Shown piece by piece: positions 1-9,209 of a stretch of 24,012 nt of DNA. Origin of the DNA: Triparma columacea (taxonomy: Eukaryota > Sar > Bolidophyceae > Parmales > Triparmaceae); the NCBI GenBank assembly GCA_030267965.1, contig BRYA01000761.1, forward strand, positions 821 to 24,832, given 5' to 3'. Position numbers and translations under genes: made by a program. Within the stretch, counting starts at the first letter, position 1, and each line of letters starts with the position of its first letter. The notes beneath the pieces are model-generated. The model ran no database searches. It saw only the letters and a program-made list of their open reading frames with translations, and was not told where the DNA came from.

Positions 1-25
1 TCCTCTCTTCACCCTCCTCTCTCAC

Positions 26-538
26 CTACCTTCCCACCTCAGCCTTCATCCAGTCCAGCATTTCCCTAAGTTTCTCACACTCTTCCTTCTTCTCCTTTAA
101 CTCCTGCAGCCTCTCCCAAGTCCCTACCTCCATCCTCCTCATGCCTGCCTCCAACAGCCTCTTGGCCTTCTCCATCTTTCTACTGCCCTCCACACCCTCC
201 CTCTCCTTACTCTCCTTTTCTTCCAAGAGTGCCTTCAAAAACATTTCCCCTTCCTAGCACTTCTTCATCTTCTCAAGCTTCTTAAGCACCAACTCAAGAC
301 TTCTCTCTGCCCTCAGCCCTTCAACCTCCTCCCTCACCATTACAATGACCCTTCCAACCTCCCCCCTCTTCCCCTCCCACTCAAATTTCTCCCCAATTAT
401 CCTGTCCTCTTCCTCCCTCTTCCTCTCTGCCTCAGCTTTCATCCTTGACACCTCCTCTTTTGCCCTGGACTCTCCCCACACACCCCCTTCCCTTACCCTC
501 AGTCTCCCACCCCCACATTCAACAAACCTTTTTATCAT
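26..538 (-). CDS. Hypothetical coiled-coil-like protein, partial, with in-frame stop
   Basis: An ATG at 538 opens a frame of 94 codons that ends at a TAG (254-256). Three codons later the same frame resumes and stays open down to about 26, where AAG|GTAGGTGAG looks like a splice donor, so the gene may continue beyond the left edge. The product would be rich in Glu, Lys and Arg with regularly spaced Leu, Val, Ile and Met, as in a coiled coil. No domain is recognised. A caution applies: this strand is strongly purine-biased, and purine-only codons encode Lys, Glu, Arg and Gly and cannot be stops, so long frames arise here easily. It could be a real coiled-coil exon with a sequencing error or nonsense mutation, a decaying gene, or a chance frame. 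Confidence 0.3.
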
Positions 539-782
539 AACACACTACTAATGAGTGAAGCCTAGAACAAAGCAATGCAAAGTGTTGAGCAAAGTGTTCA
601 ACAGCGATCTTTTAGTCACTAATATACTAAATCAAGTCAATTTGTCCTACAAATGTTTCTGCCCTTTTAGTTACACCCCATCATCATCATCTCTCGGCAC
701 CACACTACTTAGGTTAGAGTGGCTCCTTTTGCTCCTGCAATATCTCTCTCTTCCTTCACCGGTATCTTCCTCTCTTCCCCCG

Positions 783-3605
783 TCACCCCTCCCTAACCAG
801 AGGACCCTTTCCCGTCAGGGTCAGGCAGAGGCCAACGATTCCGCAGCAGCCCCAGATCGAGCCAAGAACAGCAACCCAAATGAACCAGCCTGTAGAGCCG
901 AGCATGCCGACGTCGTTGACAGCAGGTAGGCAGTTGTCCTTCGCGGTGATCATCTGAGGATTGACCGTCTCGTTGTAGAAGATGCAGTTGGCGGCGTCGT
1001 TCGTGGACAGCGAATCGAAAAAGGAGTCCATCTCGTTCTTAGTGGGAAGGGTGAAAGCGAAGAAGTCCACGACAGACAGTATGACGTCGACTGCCATCAT
1101 GACGAACGCCAGTAACAGTCCAAACATGCTCATGGTCGGATCCCTTTTCCCAGAGCGCTCGTAAATGGTCGCCAAGATGCTAACGACGCCGCTGCAGAGC
1201 TCGAGCCAGCCGAGCACCCTAATGAGCATCAGATCTTCCGCCACGGAATTCCAAGTCAAGAACGATTGGTAGCCAGTCCAGCAGCTGGCGTCAGTGATGG
1301 CGTTAATGTCGCTCAAGAAAACTCCGTCCATCGCGAGGGCGAGCACCGCGATCTGAAGGATAAGGTCGATGGGCATGAAAAACGTGATCATCACAATGCT
1401 GGACTCCTGGTAGGTTCCGTCGTCAGCCAGCTGGTAGAACATGAAGCAGAAGCCGAAAATCAAGGCGACAATCTCAAGAATGGTGTCAATGAGGTTCAGG
1501 ACGTAGAGCGCGTTGATGTTAGCGACGATGGCGTGGAACTTGGCGCAGGTGGAGCCCGAGGAGCAGCCCACCTCGCCCACTCCGCGGTAGCCGGCGACGA
1601 AGAAGGATTCGCACGACGCCGCGTCGAAGGCCGGCTCTCCCGCGCAGTTGACGGCGGTGATGTTGAGGCCCGAGCAGAGACCGTCCAAGCACGACGAGCC
1701 ATCAGCGCAGGGAGAGCCGTCGTCGCAGAGACGCGCGTAGTTGGCAGGACATTCGGCGGGCACGGCGGTCCCAACATCGCAGAAGTAGCCAATGGGACAC
1801 GGCGAGCTTGTCCGAGAGGAGCTACCGGCGGCGCAGTAGTAAGCGCGGTCGCACAGACCGGTGCAGCTGCTGGAGGCGAGACCTGTGGTTGCACCGAACG
1901 TTCCCGCGGGGCACAGGACGCATGACGTAGAAGCCTCAACGTCCTGGTACTTTCCGGCCGCGCAGTCGACGCAGCTCGTGGCGCCGACTTCGTCGGCGTA
2001 TTTGCCGGCAGGGCACGACGGGCACTCCACGGTCAGTCCGAGAGCGGCGTTGAAGGTACCAGCAGTGCAATCGGTGCAGGAGTACATGCCGGGAAGAGGC
2101 TGGAACTTGCCGGCAGGGCAGTTCGTGCAGCCGGTAGCGCCGACAGCGGCGTTGGCGAACTTGCCCTCGGGACAGGACGTGCACGCAGAGTGTAGCGCCG
2201 CGCTTTCGCCGTCGTCGGAGATGTACTTGCCGGAAGGACAGCTCTGACACGGGGTGACGCCGACTTCATTGTTCCACTGACCTGCGGGACAAACCGCGCA
2301 GCCAATACCAGCGTCGGCAAAGAAACCCTCCCCAATGGCGCAAATTCCGCAGCCGGAGCCGTCGGCAGAAGAGGGAAGACCCGAGGGACACACGGAGCAA
2401 GAAGCCGAAGAGGTGTGGAGGGCGGCGTCGGTGCCGTCGTCGGCGATGAAGAAGCCCGCGTCGCAGAGGGTACAGGCGGTAGAAGTTCCGGGGGAGTCGG
2501 CGTAGCGGCCCTTGGGGCAGACGTCACAGGCGGCGGATGCTGTTTCGATGCTATACTTGCCGGTGGCGCAGTCGATGCACGCCGACAATGCTGCGTTGGG
2601 GGACTTTCCTGCGGTGCAGTCCGAACAATCCACCGAGCCGAGAGACGAAGCGTAGCGGCCCTTGGGGCAGACGTCGCAGGCGGCGGATGCTGTTTCGACG
2701 CTATACTTGCCGATGGCGCAGTCGATGCACGCCGACGATGCCGCGTTGGGGGACATACCGGCTGCACATGCGGTGCAGCTCAAGTGAAGGAGCCGGTCGG
2801 TGGCAGCGTCGTCGTTGAAGAAACCCGGGGCACAGGTAGTGCAGTTGATGTGGAGTGAGGCGAGTGTGCCATCGTCGTCGTTGTACTTGCCAGCGGGACA
2901 TGTGGTGCAGGCAGTAGATCCGAGACCGCTGAATTTGCCGGCGAGGCAAGTGATACAGATGCCGTCCATTTCATGCGTTCCTGCCTCGCACTGGAAGCAG
3001 GCGTAGGTGGTGTTCTCAAGTCCACTTGTCCCTTCGGAAGTGTAGCCATCGGGGCAAAAGTCTGTGCACTGCGAATGCATGCGTTCATCTTTATCACTTT
3101 TCTTTGTTGGAGTAAGGTCGCTGTCATCAAAGAAGCTACCGAAAGGACATCCGCAGTAGGTATTGTTTATGGCGATGGTGTTGATAGGACAGTCTAAGCA
3201 AGCGCCGTTGGACGTAGCGTGGATGGAGTTGGTCAGGCCACACGGCGTGCAGTACTTGAGGAAACCTTGGTATTGGTGCCCGTAGGGGCAGATTTTGTCC
3301 GGCGCCGACTTTACAATTAAAGGAATAGTAAAGAATAGCACTGTTACGGTATAAAACCCCATCCCGCATTTCCATGTGCTTTTGTCCTCCTCCTTTACCT
3401 CATTCTTTGCAAGGTCCAAACACAATGCATAACAAAAGGCGACCCAGACAGCACTCCACACCAGAGAGCAACCAAACGATATCGCAATCCATATGACAAA
3501 GTTCGTGTTGAAACTAGAAAGAAGGGTAATGGTACTAACCCAGCCAAGCATAAGGCTTAACCCTACTACCGGCATTACACAGCCCACAGCGTCTGGACCC
3601 GCCAT
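783..3605 (-). CDS. Polytopic membrane protein with Cys-rich ephrin-receptor-like (GCC2/GCC3) repeats
   Basis: This is one uninterrupted 940-codon frame, ATG at 3605 and TGA at 783-785. Residues 8-30, 34-63 and 80-100 are hydrophobic and look like membrane segments. Residues about 105-640 are a long Cys-rich stretch of degenerate units of the type C-x2-C-xAGKY/F, which matches the ephrin type A/B receptor-like or TNFR-like repeat class of extracellular folds. About five more hydrophobic segments follow (roughly 697-722, 736-759, 797-815, 827-853, 905-932), with Cys-containing loops between them. The likely role is a cell-surface protein whose disulfide-rich ectodomain is held between two membrane blocks; ligand and function are unknown. 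No kinase domain is present. The gene has no intron although most neighbours do. Two adjacent 50-residue repeat blocks are almost identical in DNA. Confidence 0.88.
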   Translation of the reverse strand: MAGPDAVGCVMPVVGLSLMLGWVSTITLLSSFNTNFVIWIAISFGCSLVWSAVWVAFCYALCLDLAKNEVKEEDKSTWKCGMGFYTVTVLFFTIPLIVKSAPDKICPYGHQYQGFLKYCTPCGLTNSIHATSNGACLDCPINTIAINNTYCGCPFGSFFDDSDLTPTKKSDKDERMHSQCTDFCPDGYTSEGTSGLENTTYACFQCEAGTHEMDGICITCLAGKFSGLGSTACTTCPAGKYNDDDGTLASLHINCTTCAPGFFNDDAATDRLLHLSCTACAAGMSPNAASSACIDCAIGKYSVETASAACDVCPKGRYASSLGSVDCSDCTAGKSPNAALSACIDCATGKYSIETASAACDVCPKGRYADSPGTSTACTLCDAGFFIADDGTDAALHTSSASCSVCPSGLPSSADGSGCGICAIGEGFFADAGIGCAVCPAGQWNNEVGVTPCQSCPSGKYISDDGESAALHSACTSCPEGKFANAAVGATGCTNCPAGKFQPLPGMYSCTDCTAGTFNAALGLTVECPSCPAGKYADEVGATSCVDCAAGKYQDVEASTSCVLCPAGTFGATTGLASSSCTGLCDRAYYCAAGSSSRTSSPCPIGYFCDVGTAVPAECPANYARLCDDGSPCADGSSCLDGLCSGLNITAVNCAGEPAFDAASCESFFVAGYRGVGEVGCSSGSTCAKFHAIVANINALYVLNLIDTILEIVALIFGFCFMFYQLADDGTYQESSIVMITFFMPIDLILQIAVLALAMDGVFLSDINAITDASCWTGYQSFLTWNSVAEDLMLIRVLGWLELCSGVVSILATIYERSGKRDPTMSMFGLLLAFVMMAVDVILSVVDFFAFTLPTKNEMDSFFDSLSTNDAANCIFYNETVNPQMITAKDNCLPAVNDVGMLGSTGWFIWVAVLGSIWGCCGIVGLCLTLTGKGPLVREG
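2500..2757 (-). repeat. Intragenic tandem duplication, 150-bp period
   Basis: The stretches 2500-2608 and 2650-2758 are nearly identical, offset by exactly 150 bp (50 codons). By eye there are five differences, all transitions. The spacer between them is more diverged. Both copies encode a CPKGRY-type unit followed by a C-x2-C unit of the Cys-rich ectodomain, so the frame is kept. Confidence 0.85.
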
Positions 3606-4575
3606 GGACTGCGTTGAAAGTAACTAGTTAAACAGTCTGGTAAACTAGGAGCGAAGAAAACATCGGGTTAGGAGAGGCAACAGGACGGGCAGGAGCATTT
3701 TATTTCCCTCATCTTCATCGAAGACACCGAAGTCACCAGCGTTGCGAACGAGGTCTCCTTCCTCCCTCCCTCCTTCCTCCCTCCCCTCCCCCATCCGCTC
3801 CCCACCTCCCCTCCCCCGGGCCCCCGATCCCCCCGCGATCCCTCACCTTTACTCGTTCCTATCCTTCCCACTCCTTGACAAGAGTAATTCCCTGCCCTCG
3901 TGCCGGTGCCTCGAGAATGGAGAAGCTTGGTCTGGAAGCCCCAAGTACCTCGTCAGAATATTGAAAGCAATACGGCTAATTGAATATATAGATGGAAGAC
4001 TTCGATGTGTACTTTGATGTGTTAAACAAAGCAGTAAGGTGTTGGGGTTCAGTCGAAATAAATCTGAGCTAACGTACTACCCTTTCATCCCAGATGAGGG
4101 AGACCAAGCTTTGTAGTGCGCTGGTTTTAGTATAATATGACATAAAAATTAACGACGATGCGCTTAATTTCCCCGAAAAATCCGAAGAACGTATTAAAAA
4201 TTTATGCGTCGTCATTTTCTTTTTCGTTTTTGGGGCGGAAAAGCAGGAGGACCTGATCGCTCAAATGACAAACTTCAAAGGGATACGTAAAATTACAGCG
4301 TCCACCCTATTTCATATTAAAACCACGCGCGAAATCAAAGATGCTGTATTCGTATTAAAAAGTGAGTCCTGGCCAAGGTTATTATTCTCTTCAGATCCAC
4401 ACGCGTTCGGTTGAGCCGTTCCGTTTTTTAGCACGCTCTCCCTGCGCTTCTGCTGCGCTTCTCTCTAAGATCTTCAAGTTTTCCAAATCATGCATTCCGT
4501 GAGCCTGTGGGAACGGCGCTTCATGCAGGTATCTCTCCCTCCGTCTCACTCCCTCCCTCCCCCTGAGTAATGTTC
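3606..4575. other. Gene-free stretch upstream of the Cys-repeat gene
   Basis: No gene is supported here. 3606-3660 should hold the 5' leader and promoter of the gene starting at 3605 on the minus strand. 3755-3845 is a C/T-rich tract of repeated CCTCC. 4080-4390 is AT-richer and without a convincing frame. The part just below 4576 would be the 3' UTR of threonine synthase. Open frames in this stretch either start with non-ATG codons, are low complexity, or are readthrough of the preceding exon. Confidence 0.5.
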
Positions 4576-6668
4576 TCACTTCTTCTTCTTCCCACCTAAC
4601 GTAAAGCCCCCGAAGTACGCTGCAATGGCGATAAACGCAACGATCCCTGCCCCTGCCATCATCATATTCTGCGATGGAGAGTCGAGTGTTCCGACGAAGC
4701 GTGAGTTTATTTTTGTTGCAATACCTTGTGCAAGTTTCGTCTGTTCTCACCTTCCTCTTGTCCCCCTTGCTTTTCCGTTCGTGGATGCGCTTCTTCATGA
4801 AATTCTGCACTGCCTCGATGTCGTTCCTGCAGGTCTGTGATCTCGTCTTCATGGTCTTGAGCCTAGAGAGCTGGACGGGAGGTGTGGGGAGTTCAGGGAC
4901 GGCCATTTTGCAAGCGGCGGGGAATTTTGCCTCGTGCGCTGTGGCTAGGGCGACGCTTGAGTAGGTTGCAATGTTGAGCTGGTGAAGGGCGGAGACGCCC
5001 ACGGCAGAGTGGGGGCAGAGCATATAATCGCTGCGATGAGGGAAGAGTGTCGAGATGAGGGGAAATGTTAGAGGCAAAGTCGGGGGTGTAGAATTGTTGC
5101 GTTAGCCCCCTCTCTCCCCCCCCTCCCCGCTCTCACCTGTCGTCCTTGTACTTTTTAATGGTCTCGAGGGTCTTGGTTGTATCGCACTTGGCAGAGCCAA
5201 AGTCGCTCTGTGCCTTGGTGAGGGTCTTGCCCTCGAGCGTGAGTTGCCCGGTGGACTCGAAGGCCTTCATGAGCGACGCCAGCTTGTCGGCGTCGTCGTC
5301 CATTAGATGGAAGAGGTACCTCTCGAAGTTGGAAGAAACGCAAATGTCCATGGAGGGGGAGATAGTCTTGTTGATGGGGCGGCGGTGGTACTTTCCGGTG
5401 GTGAAGAAGCGGTGGAGGATGTCGTTCTCATTGGTCGCCACGACGAGCTCCCCGACGGGGAGACCCATGCGCTGGGAGGAGTGAAGAGGAGGAACGAAGA
5501 GGAAGAGTGGAGAGGTGGGTTAGCTGAGGAGGTCACGGATACTGACAGCCATGGACGGCCAGCCCAGCCCTTCATCCTCACCTTGGCGTAGTAACCTGCG
5601 AGAATGTCCCCGAAGTTTCCAGTGGGAACCGAGAAGTTGGGCTTGACCTTTGACCCGTCATCAGTCATTCTAAGGTAGGACCAGAAGTAATAGGTCTGCT
5701 GGGCGAGGACACGGGCCCAATTGATGGAGTTAACGGCTCCAAGTTTGACCTGTGGTGGTGGTGGGGATGGGAGACGTGGTGGTGGGGTTAGCCGAAGAAT
5801 ACAGCACGAGGATTCAGCCCCCCCCCACCCCTTCCCTTCAACCCCTCCCCCCCTTCCCCCCCTCTCCCAATTGCTCACCTCGTCCCTGAATTCCTTGTCC
5901 CCGAACGCGAGCTTGACCAGGTCCTGGCAGTCGTCGAACGTCCCCTCGATCTGCACGCAGTGTATGTTCTCATCCAGTATGGTCGTCATCTGCCTTTCCT
6001 GGATCTCGCTCACCCGCCCCTTGGGGTAGAGGATTACGCAGTCCACGCCCTCCTTGCCGCGGAGGCCGGAGATGGCGGCGGAGCCGGTGTCGCCGGAGGT
6101 GGCGCCGAGGACGGCCAGGCGGCCGTTGTTGTGGCCCTTCTTGAGGAAGTACTCGAAGAAGCCACCGAGCATCTGGAGGGCGACGTCCTTGAAAGCAAAG
6201 GTGGGGCCGTGGAAGAGCTCGAGGACATAATGGTCGCCGACCTTGATAAGGGGGGTAACGTCGGCTTCTCTGTATAGGCGGGAGGCGGTGGAGGTGGAGT
6301 GGGGGGGAGGTTTAGAAGGGAATTGAGCAAACCCTGTGTATATATGACCAGGCATGTGTTCGCGGGCAGGTTATATCGCTCCATCTCCTTCCCTCCTCTC
6401 ACCTGAACGCGCCGCAGGCCTTGGTGATGATCTTCCTAAGGTCTTCCTTTGGAATTTCGTCGTCCTTGATGTACTGGCTCAGTAGCTCTGTGCTCATGTC
6501 TGCGTATGTCATCCCCCTCCAACTCTCGATGGTGTCTAGGGAGACCTGGGGGATAACGTCGGGAACGAAGAGGCCGCGGTCGTGTGCGAGACCGGTCATT
6601 ACAACTTTACTGAAGGAGAGGGACTTCTGGGAGGAAGACCCTCGGGTTGAGGAGTAGGTCACACTCAT
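4576..6668 (-). CDS. Threonine synthase (yeast Thr4-type) with hydrophobic C-terminal tail
   Basis: Converts O-phosphohomoserine to threonine with PLP. Exons read 6668-6403, 6269-5879, 5749-5582, 5471-5137, 5030-4751 and 4668-4576; every donor is GTGAG, every acceptor ends AG, phases agree, and 510 residues result, close to the roughly 514 of yeast Thr4. Seen: STRG near the N-terminus, AFKDVALQ with the PLP lysine at about 116, GATSGDTG at 144-151, GAVNSINWARVLAQ, PTGNFGDILAGYYAK, ATNENDIL and LCPHSAVGVSAL followed by ATAHEAKFP. The family-typical C-terminal segment ends around residue 480. Exon 6 then adds 30 residues: a hydrophobic stretch (about 482-502) and a final KKKK, resembling a tail anchor. 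No clear transit peptide is present from the ATG at 6668. In-frame ATGs at 6743 and 6740 could extend it. It diverges from the MIC19-like gene. Confidence 0.93.
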
Positions 6669-7015
6669 GCTCTGTGAGATTTGATGAGATTTGATGGTGA
6701 GTGTTAGTATTGGTGAGAGTGTGTTTGTTGTATAGTTCATCATGTTGTAGTGCGTATGCGTATATATACGATATGATATAATATGGTTATCATATTGAGG
6801 GGTATATAAGGGCATAGTCGGGGTGGGGTGGCGGCAGGTGTCATAAAAATGTGGAAATAACGCAATGATTCAATATATAATGTATATGTAGGGCACAAAT
6901 TGTACATAAATGGTGCAATGGTCTTACTCAAATAGCCTCAAATTGCCTTAATATGATTAGAAAGAGGATTGACCTCAACAACAAGGGTAAATTGCAAAAT
7001 CCCCAAATCCAGGAC
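6669..7015. promoter_or_regulatory. Divergent upstream region, threonine synthase / MIC19-like
   Basis: 347 bp lie between two divergent start codons. The region is AT-rich and contains a perfect 12-bp palindrome CGTATATATACG at 6759-6770, about 90 bp upstream of the threonine synthase ATG, inside a longer run of TA steps. This could serve as a TATA-like element, but no transcription start can be fixed from sequence. Confidence 0.45.
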
Positions 7016-7762
7016 ATGGGAGGCAAGACTTCAAAAAGTGCTGCTTCTGGACCGATTGACGCACCATTCAGCGTTAATCTTAGTGAAGAGCTAATGGTAA
7101 CCTTATCAGGTAAGATTTTCAACAACTACGCTAAATTTGAGCTGATTATGTACAATCACTGCTCGGGTTTCGGCCCATTTTATGATGCCATCCCTCTTAT
7201 ATACCCACTGTTTATCCACTGTTTAGAACGTTGATGCGTTTAAATGAATAGCCTTTTATTCACCTTTTATTGGAGTTCCCCCCGTATGACAAAGAAGGAT
7301 TCACTCACAATATATACTCAGAATTATACTCGGACTTATACTCGGACTTATACTCTGACTTAACTCACCCTTCTCCCATCCCATCCCGACTAACGCCTCC
7401 TCACCCCCTTTCTCTCCACACCAGAGGTCCCCGCCGCCTCCTCCCCTAAAGGTCCGACAATATCTGAATGGCGTGCTGAGCATGGTGCTTCTGCTTCCCG
7501 ATTGGATGCCTCCATAGCCTCCCTAGAGTCCTCCCTAAACTCGACCATGTCGACGACATCTGAGCGCATGAACGAGATAGATTACAAGCTCTCCCTCTCC
7601 CCCGAGACGTCCTCTAGGGGTGAGCTTTGCGGGGAAGTTCAGGAGAAGCTAGCGCAGTGCATGAGGGGGGGGGGGGCGCTGGACGAACTAAAGAAGCTAG
7701 CGGGGGACCTCAAGAAGTGCGTGAAGGAGGACCACTTGAGGACGGCGGGACTCGCGCAGTGA
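7016..7762 (+). CDS. MIC19/CHCHD3-like MICOS subunit (CHCH protein)
   Basis: Exons 7016-7109 and 7425-7762 join in frame (donor GTAAG, acceptor CACCAG), giving 143 residues. The start MGGKTSK is a strong N-myristoylation-type sequence, as in MIC19 proteins, and is followed by a short segment with LSEELMVTLS resembling the conserved N-terminal part of that family. The middle (about 58-90) is helical and coiled-coil-like. The C-terminus has C100 and C110 in a CX9C pair, then C130; the position expected for the partner of C130 is Lys. MIC19 sits on the inner mitochondrial membrane at crista junctions. The assignment rests on the myristoyl start plus the CHCH end and not on strong overall similarity. 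An in-frame upstream ATG at 6953 is less likely because it would hide the MGG start. A run of ten G lies in exon 2. Confidence 0.65.
7313..7360. repeat. 12-bp minisatellite in intron
   Basis: Four 12-bp units, consensus TATACTCGGACT, lie within the single intron of the MIC19-like gene. Units 2 and 3 are identical, and units 1 and 4 differ slightly. Confidence 0.85.
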
Positions 7763-7873
7763 AATTAAAGCTACGATCGCACATCTTTTACACATATTCA
7801 ACATCAATGATTTTCTCTTTTAACAACAACGTTACAATTTGTAGTGCCCACATGCCGTAACACCCTGCCCTAC

Positions 7874-8786
7874 CTACGGTTTGATGAATTTCAAAACGCT
7901 GAGCATTTCGTTCCTCGCTTTCCTCCTCATCAGTACTTCCCCCCCCAGTCCATGTTCCTCCTTCATGATCCTAATAAGTTCCTCAGGTCTGTTGTCGTCC
8001 ACCGTGATCATATAGCAAACTCCTCCCCCCCCTCTTAGTACCTTCCCTATCTGCCCCATCGCCCTATCAATAACCACCCTCCCGTCCTTCCCCCCCGCCC
8101 AGCTGGCCTCTATACCGCACCCTCCGACCTCATCGTCGGGGGTGGGAACGTAGGGAGGGTTGAACACGCAGAAATCTACGCCAGGACCGGACCAGAAGGG
8201 AGGGGGGGGGGAATGAGACTCTCCCAATAAGTCAACCACAAACACCCCGAACTCTAAGATGAACGAATCAGGGAGGGGGAGGGGGAGGGGGTTAGCGGAA
8301 GAAAATGTTAGCAAAGCCACTTCCACTTTCCCGTTGTGCCCCAACCCACAATAGGCGACCCTTTCTTGAACCCCCCTCGCTCCCCTTGCTCCTCTCCTCA
8401 CCTTCATCCTCCCCCCAAGGCCCATTCTCCTCAATGGTCTTCTCCGTGGTCCTCGCCGCGACTTCGTTGATGTCCGTCGCGTAGAACTTCCCCCCCCCCT
8501 CCCTCCCCCCCTCCCCCCTCGTAGCCTTCGCAATGGCCACTACGTTAACCCCGCTCCCGCTCCCCAGCTCCACAGTAACCACGGGCTCCCCCAACCCCCT
8601 GGTTGATGCACGGAGAGATAAAGGGACGTCGTGGTATATGGCGTCGATCAAGAGGAAGGTGTCGTCGCTAGGCTCGTAAACGGAGGCGTAGTCCTTGTAG
8701 GTAAGGTGGCGAACAGAGGGGAGAGGGTAGGTGGGGGCATCCTTAGCTAGCTTTAAGGCTGCGAGGCACTGGGATTCGAAGTCCAT
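7874..8786 (-). CDS. N6AMT1: N6AMT1/HEMK2-type class I methyltransferase (eRF1 glutamine or lysine methylation)
   Basis: Exons 8786-8402 and 8253-7874 join in frame (donor GTGAGG, acceptor CTTAG) to give 254 residues; the human protein is about 214. Seen: YEPSDDTFLL near residue 37, the SAM-binding motif I ELGSGSG at 73-79, ATDIN at 103-107, the catalytic NPPY at 160-163, then GIEASWAGGKDGR and a terminal LSVLKF, all typical of this family. The enzyme transfers a methyl group from SAM to the GGQ glutamine of release factor eRF1, acting with TRMT112; histone lysine methylation has also been reported for family members. Extra length comes from Gly-rich and Pro-rich loops, one coded by a run of C. 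It converges with the MIC19-like gene (111 bp apart) and diverges from the DCD gene. Confidence 0.9.
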
Positions 8787-9209
8787 TATGACTGTAACGG
8801 AATGACAGTGGCTGTATAGTGGCTGTGTACTGCAGTTTCTAGGTGGAGGTTACGTAGAAGTCAAGAAAATGTCCTTGAATGCCTTCTCGTTGTCGTAATT
8901 ATTCTATTTTCTAATCCCTGCACCTCCCAAAAACCCTTCCAGCCTGCCTTCTTCCAGTCTGCTGCACTAACGAGCCCCAACTTCCGTTTATTTAATTTTC
9001 GAAGAGTCTAAAAATAATTCCTGATCTGTTCAATTTTGTGGATTCAGAAGTGGGCCACTTCCTTCTCTCTCCGGACTTTCAACTTTCCGACGCCCGCCGA
9101 ACATCTCATCTCTCCTCTCTGACAAATATATATAGCATATCCCCATCCTCCCCCTCTACCACCAACCCGCCCCGTGTCAACAGTCCCCTCAGCACCTCGA
9201 ATCCCCGTC
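8787..9209. promoter_or_regulatory. Divergent upstream region, N6AMT1 / DCD-zinc finger gene
   Basis: 423 bp lie between two divergent ATGs. A TA-rich element (ACAAATATATATAGCATA) around 9122-9139 lies about 75-85 bp upstream of the plus-strand ATG and could be TATA-like. Nothing else stands out. Confidence 0.4.

Noticed and set aside
1266..1925. 219-residue plus-strand frame antisense to the Cys-repeat gene
   Set aside because: GC-rich shadow of the strongly supported minus-strand gene; no domain.
2033..3130. CRISPR-like periodicity
   Set aside because: The periodic signal is the Cys-repeat coding sequence; spacers and repeats are not of CRISPR form and the genome is eukaryotic.
3660..3735. 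Possible minus-strand short exon reading DFGVFDEDEGNK upstream of the Cys-repeat gene
   Set aside because: It reaches a stop quickly and no frame-consistent join to the gene at 3605 could be found.
3742..4017. 91-residue plus-strand frame
   Set aside because: Starts at TTG, its first half is Pro/Ser low complexity from a C-rich tract, and no family is recognisable.
4391..4575. Continuation of the last threonine synthase frame into a long tail
   Set aside because: It is intron readthrough; splicing 4750/4669 gives a shorter, ordered end with a clean stop.
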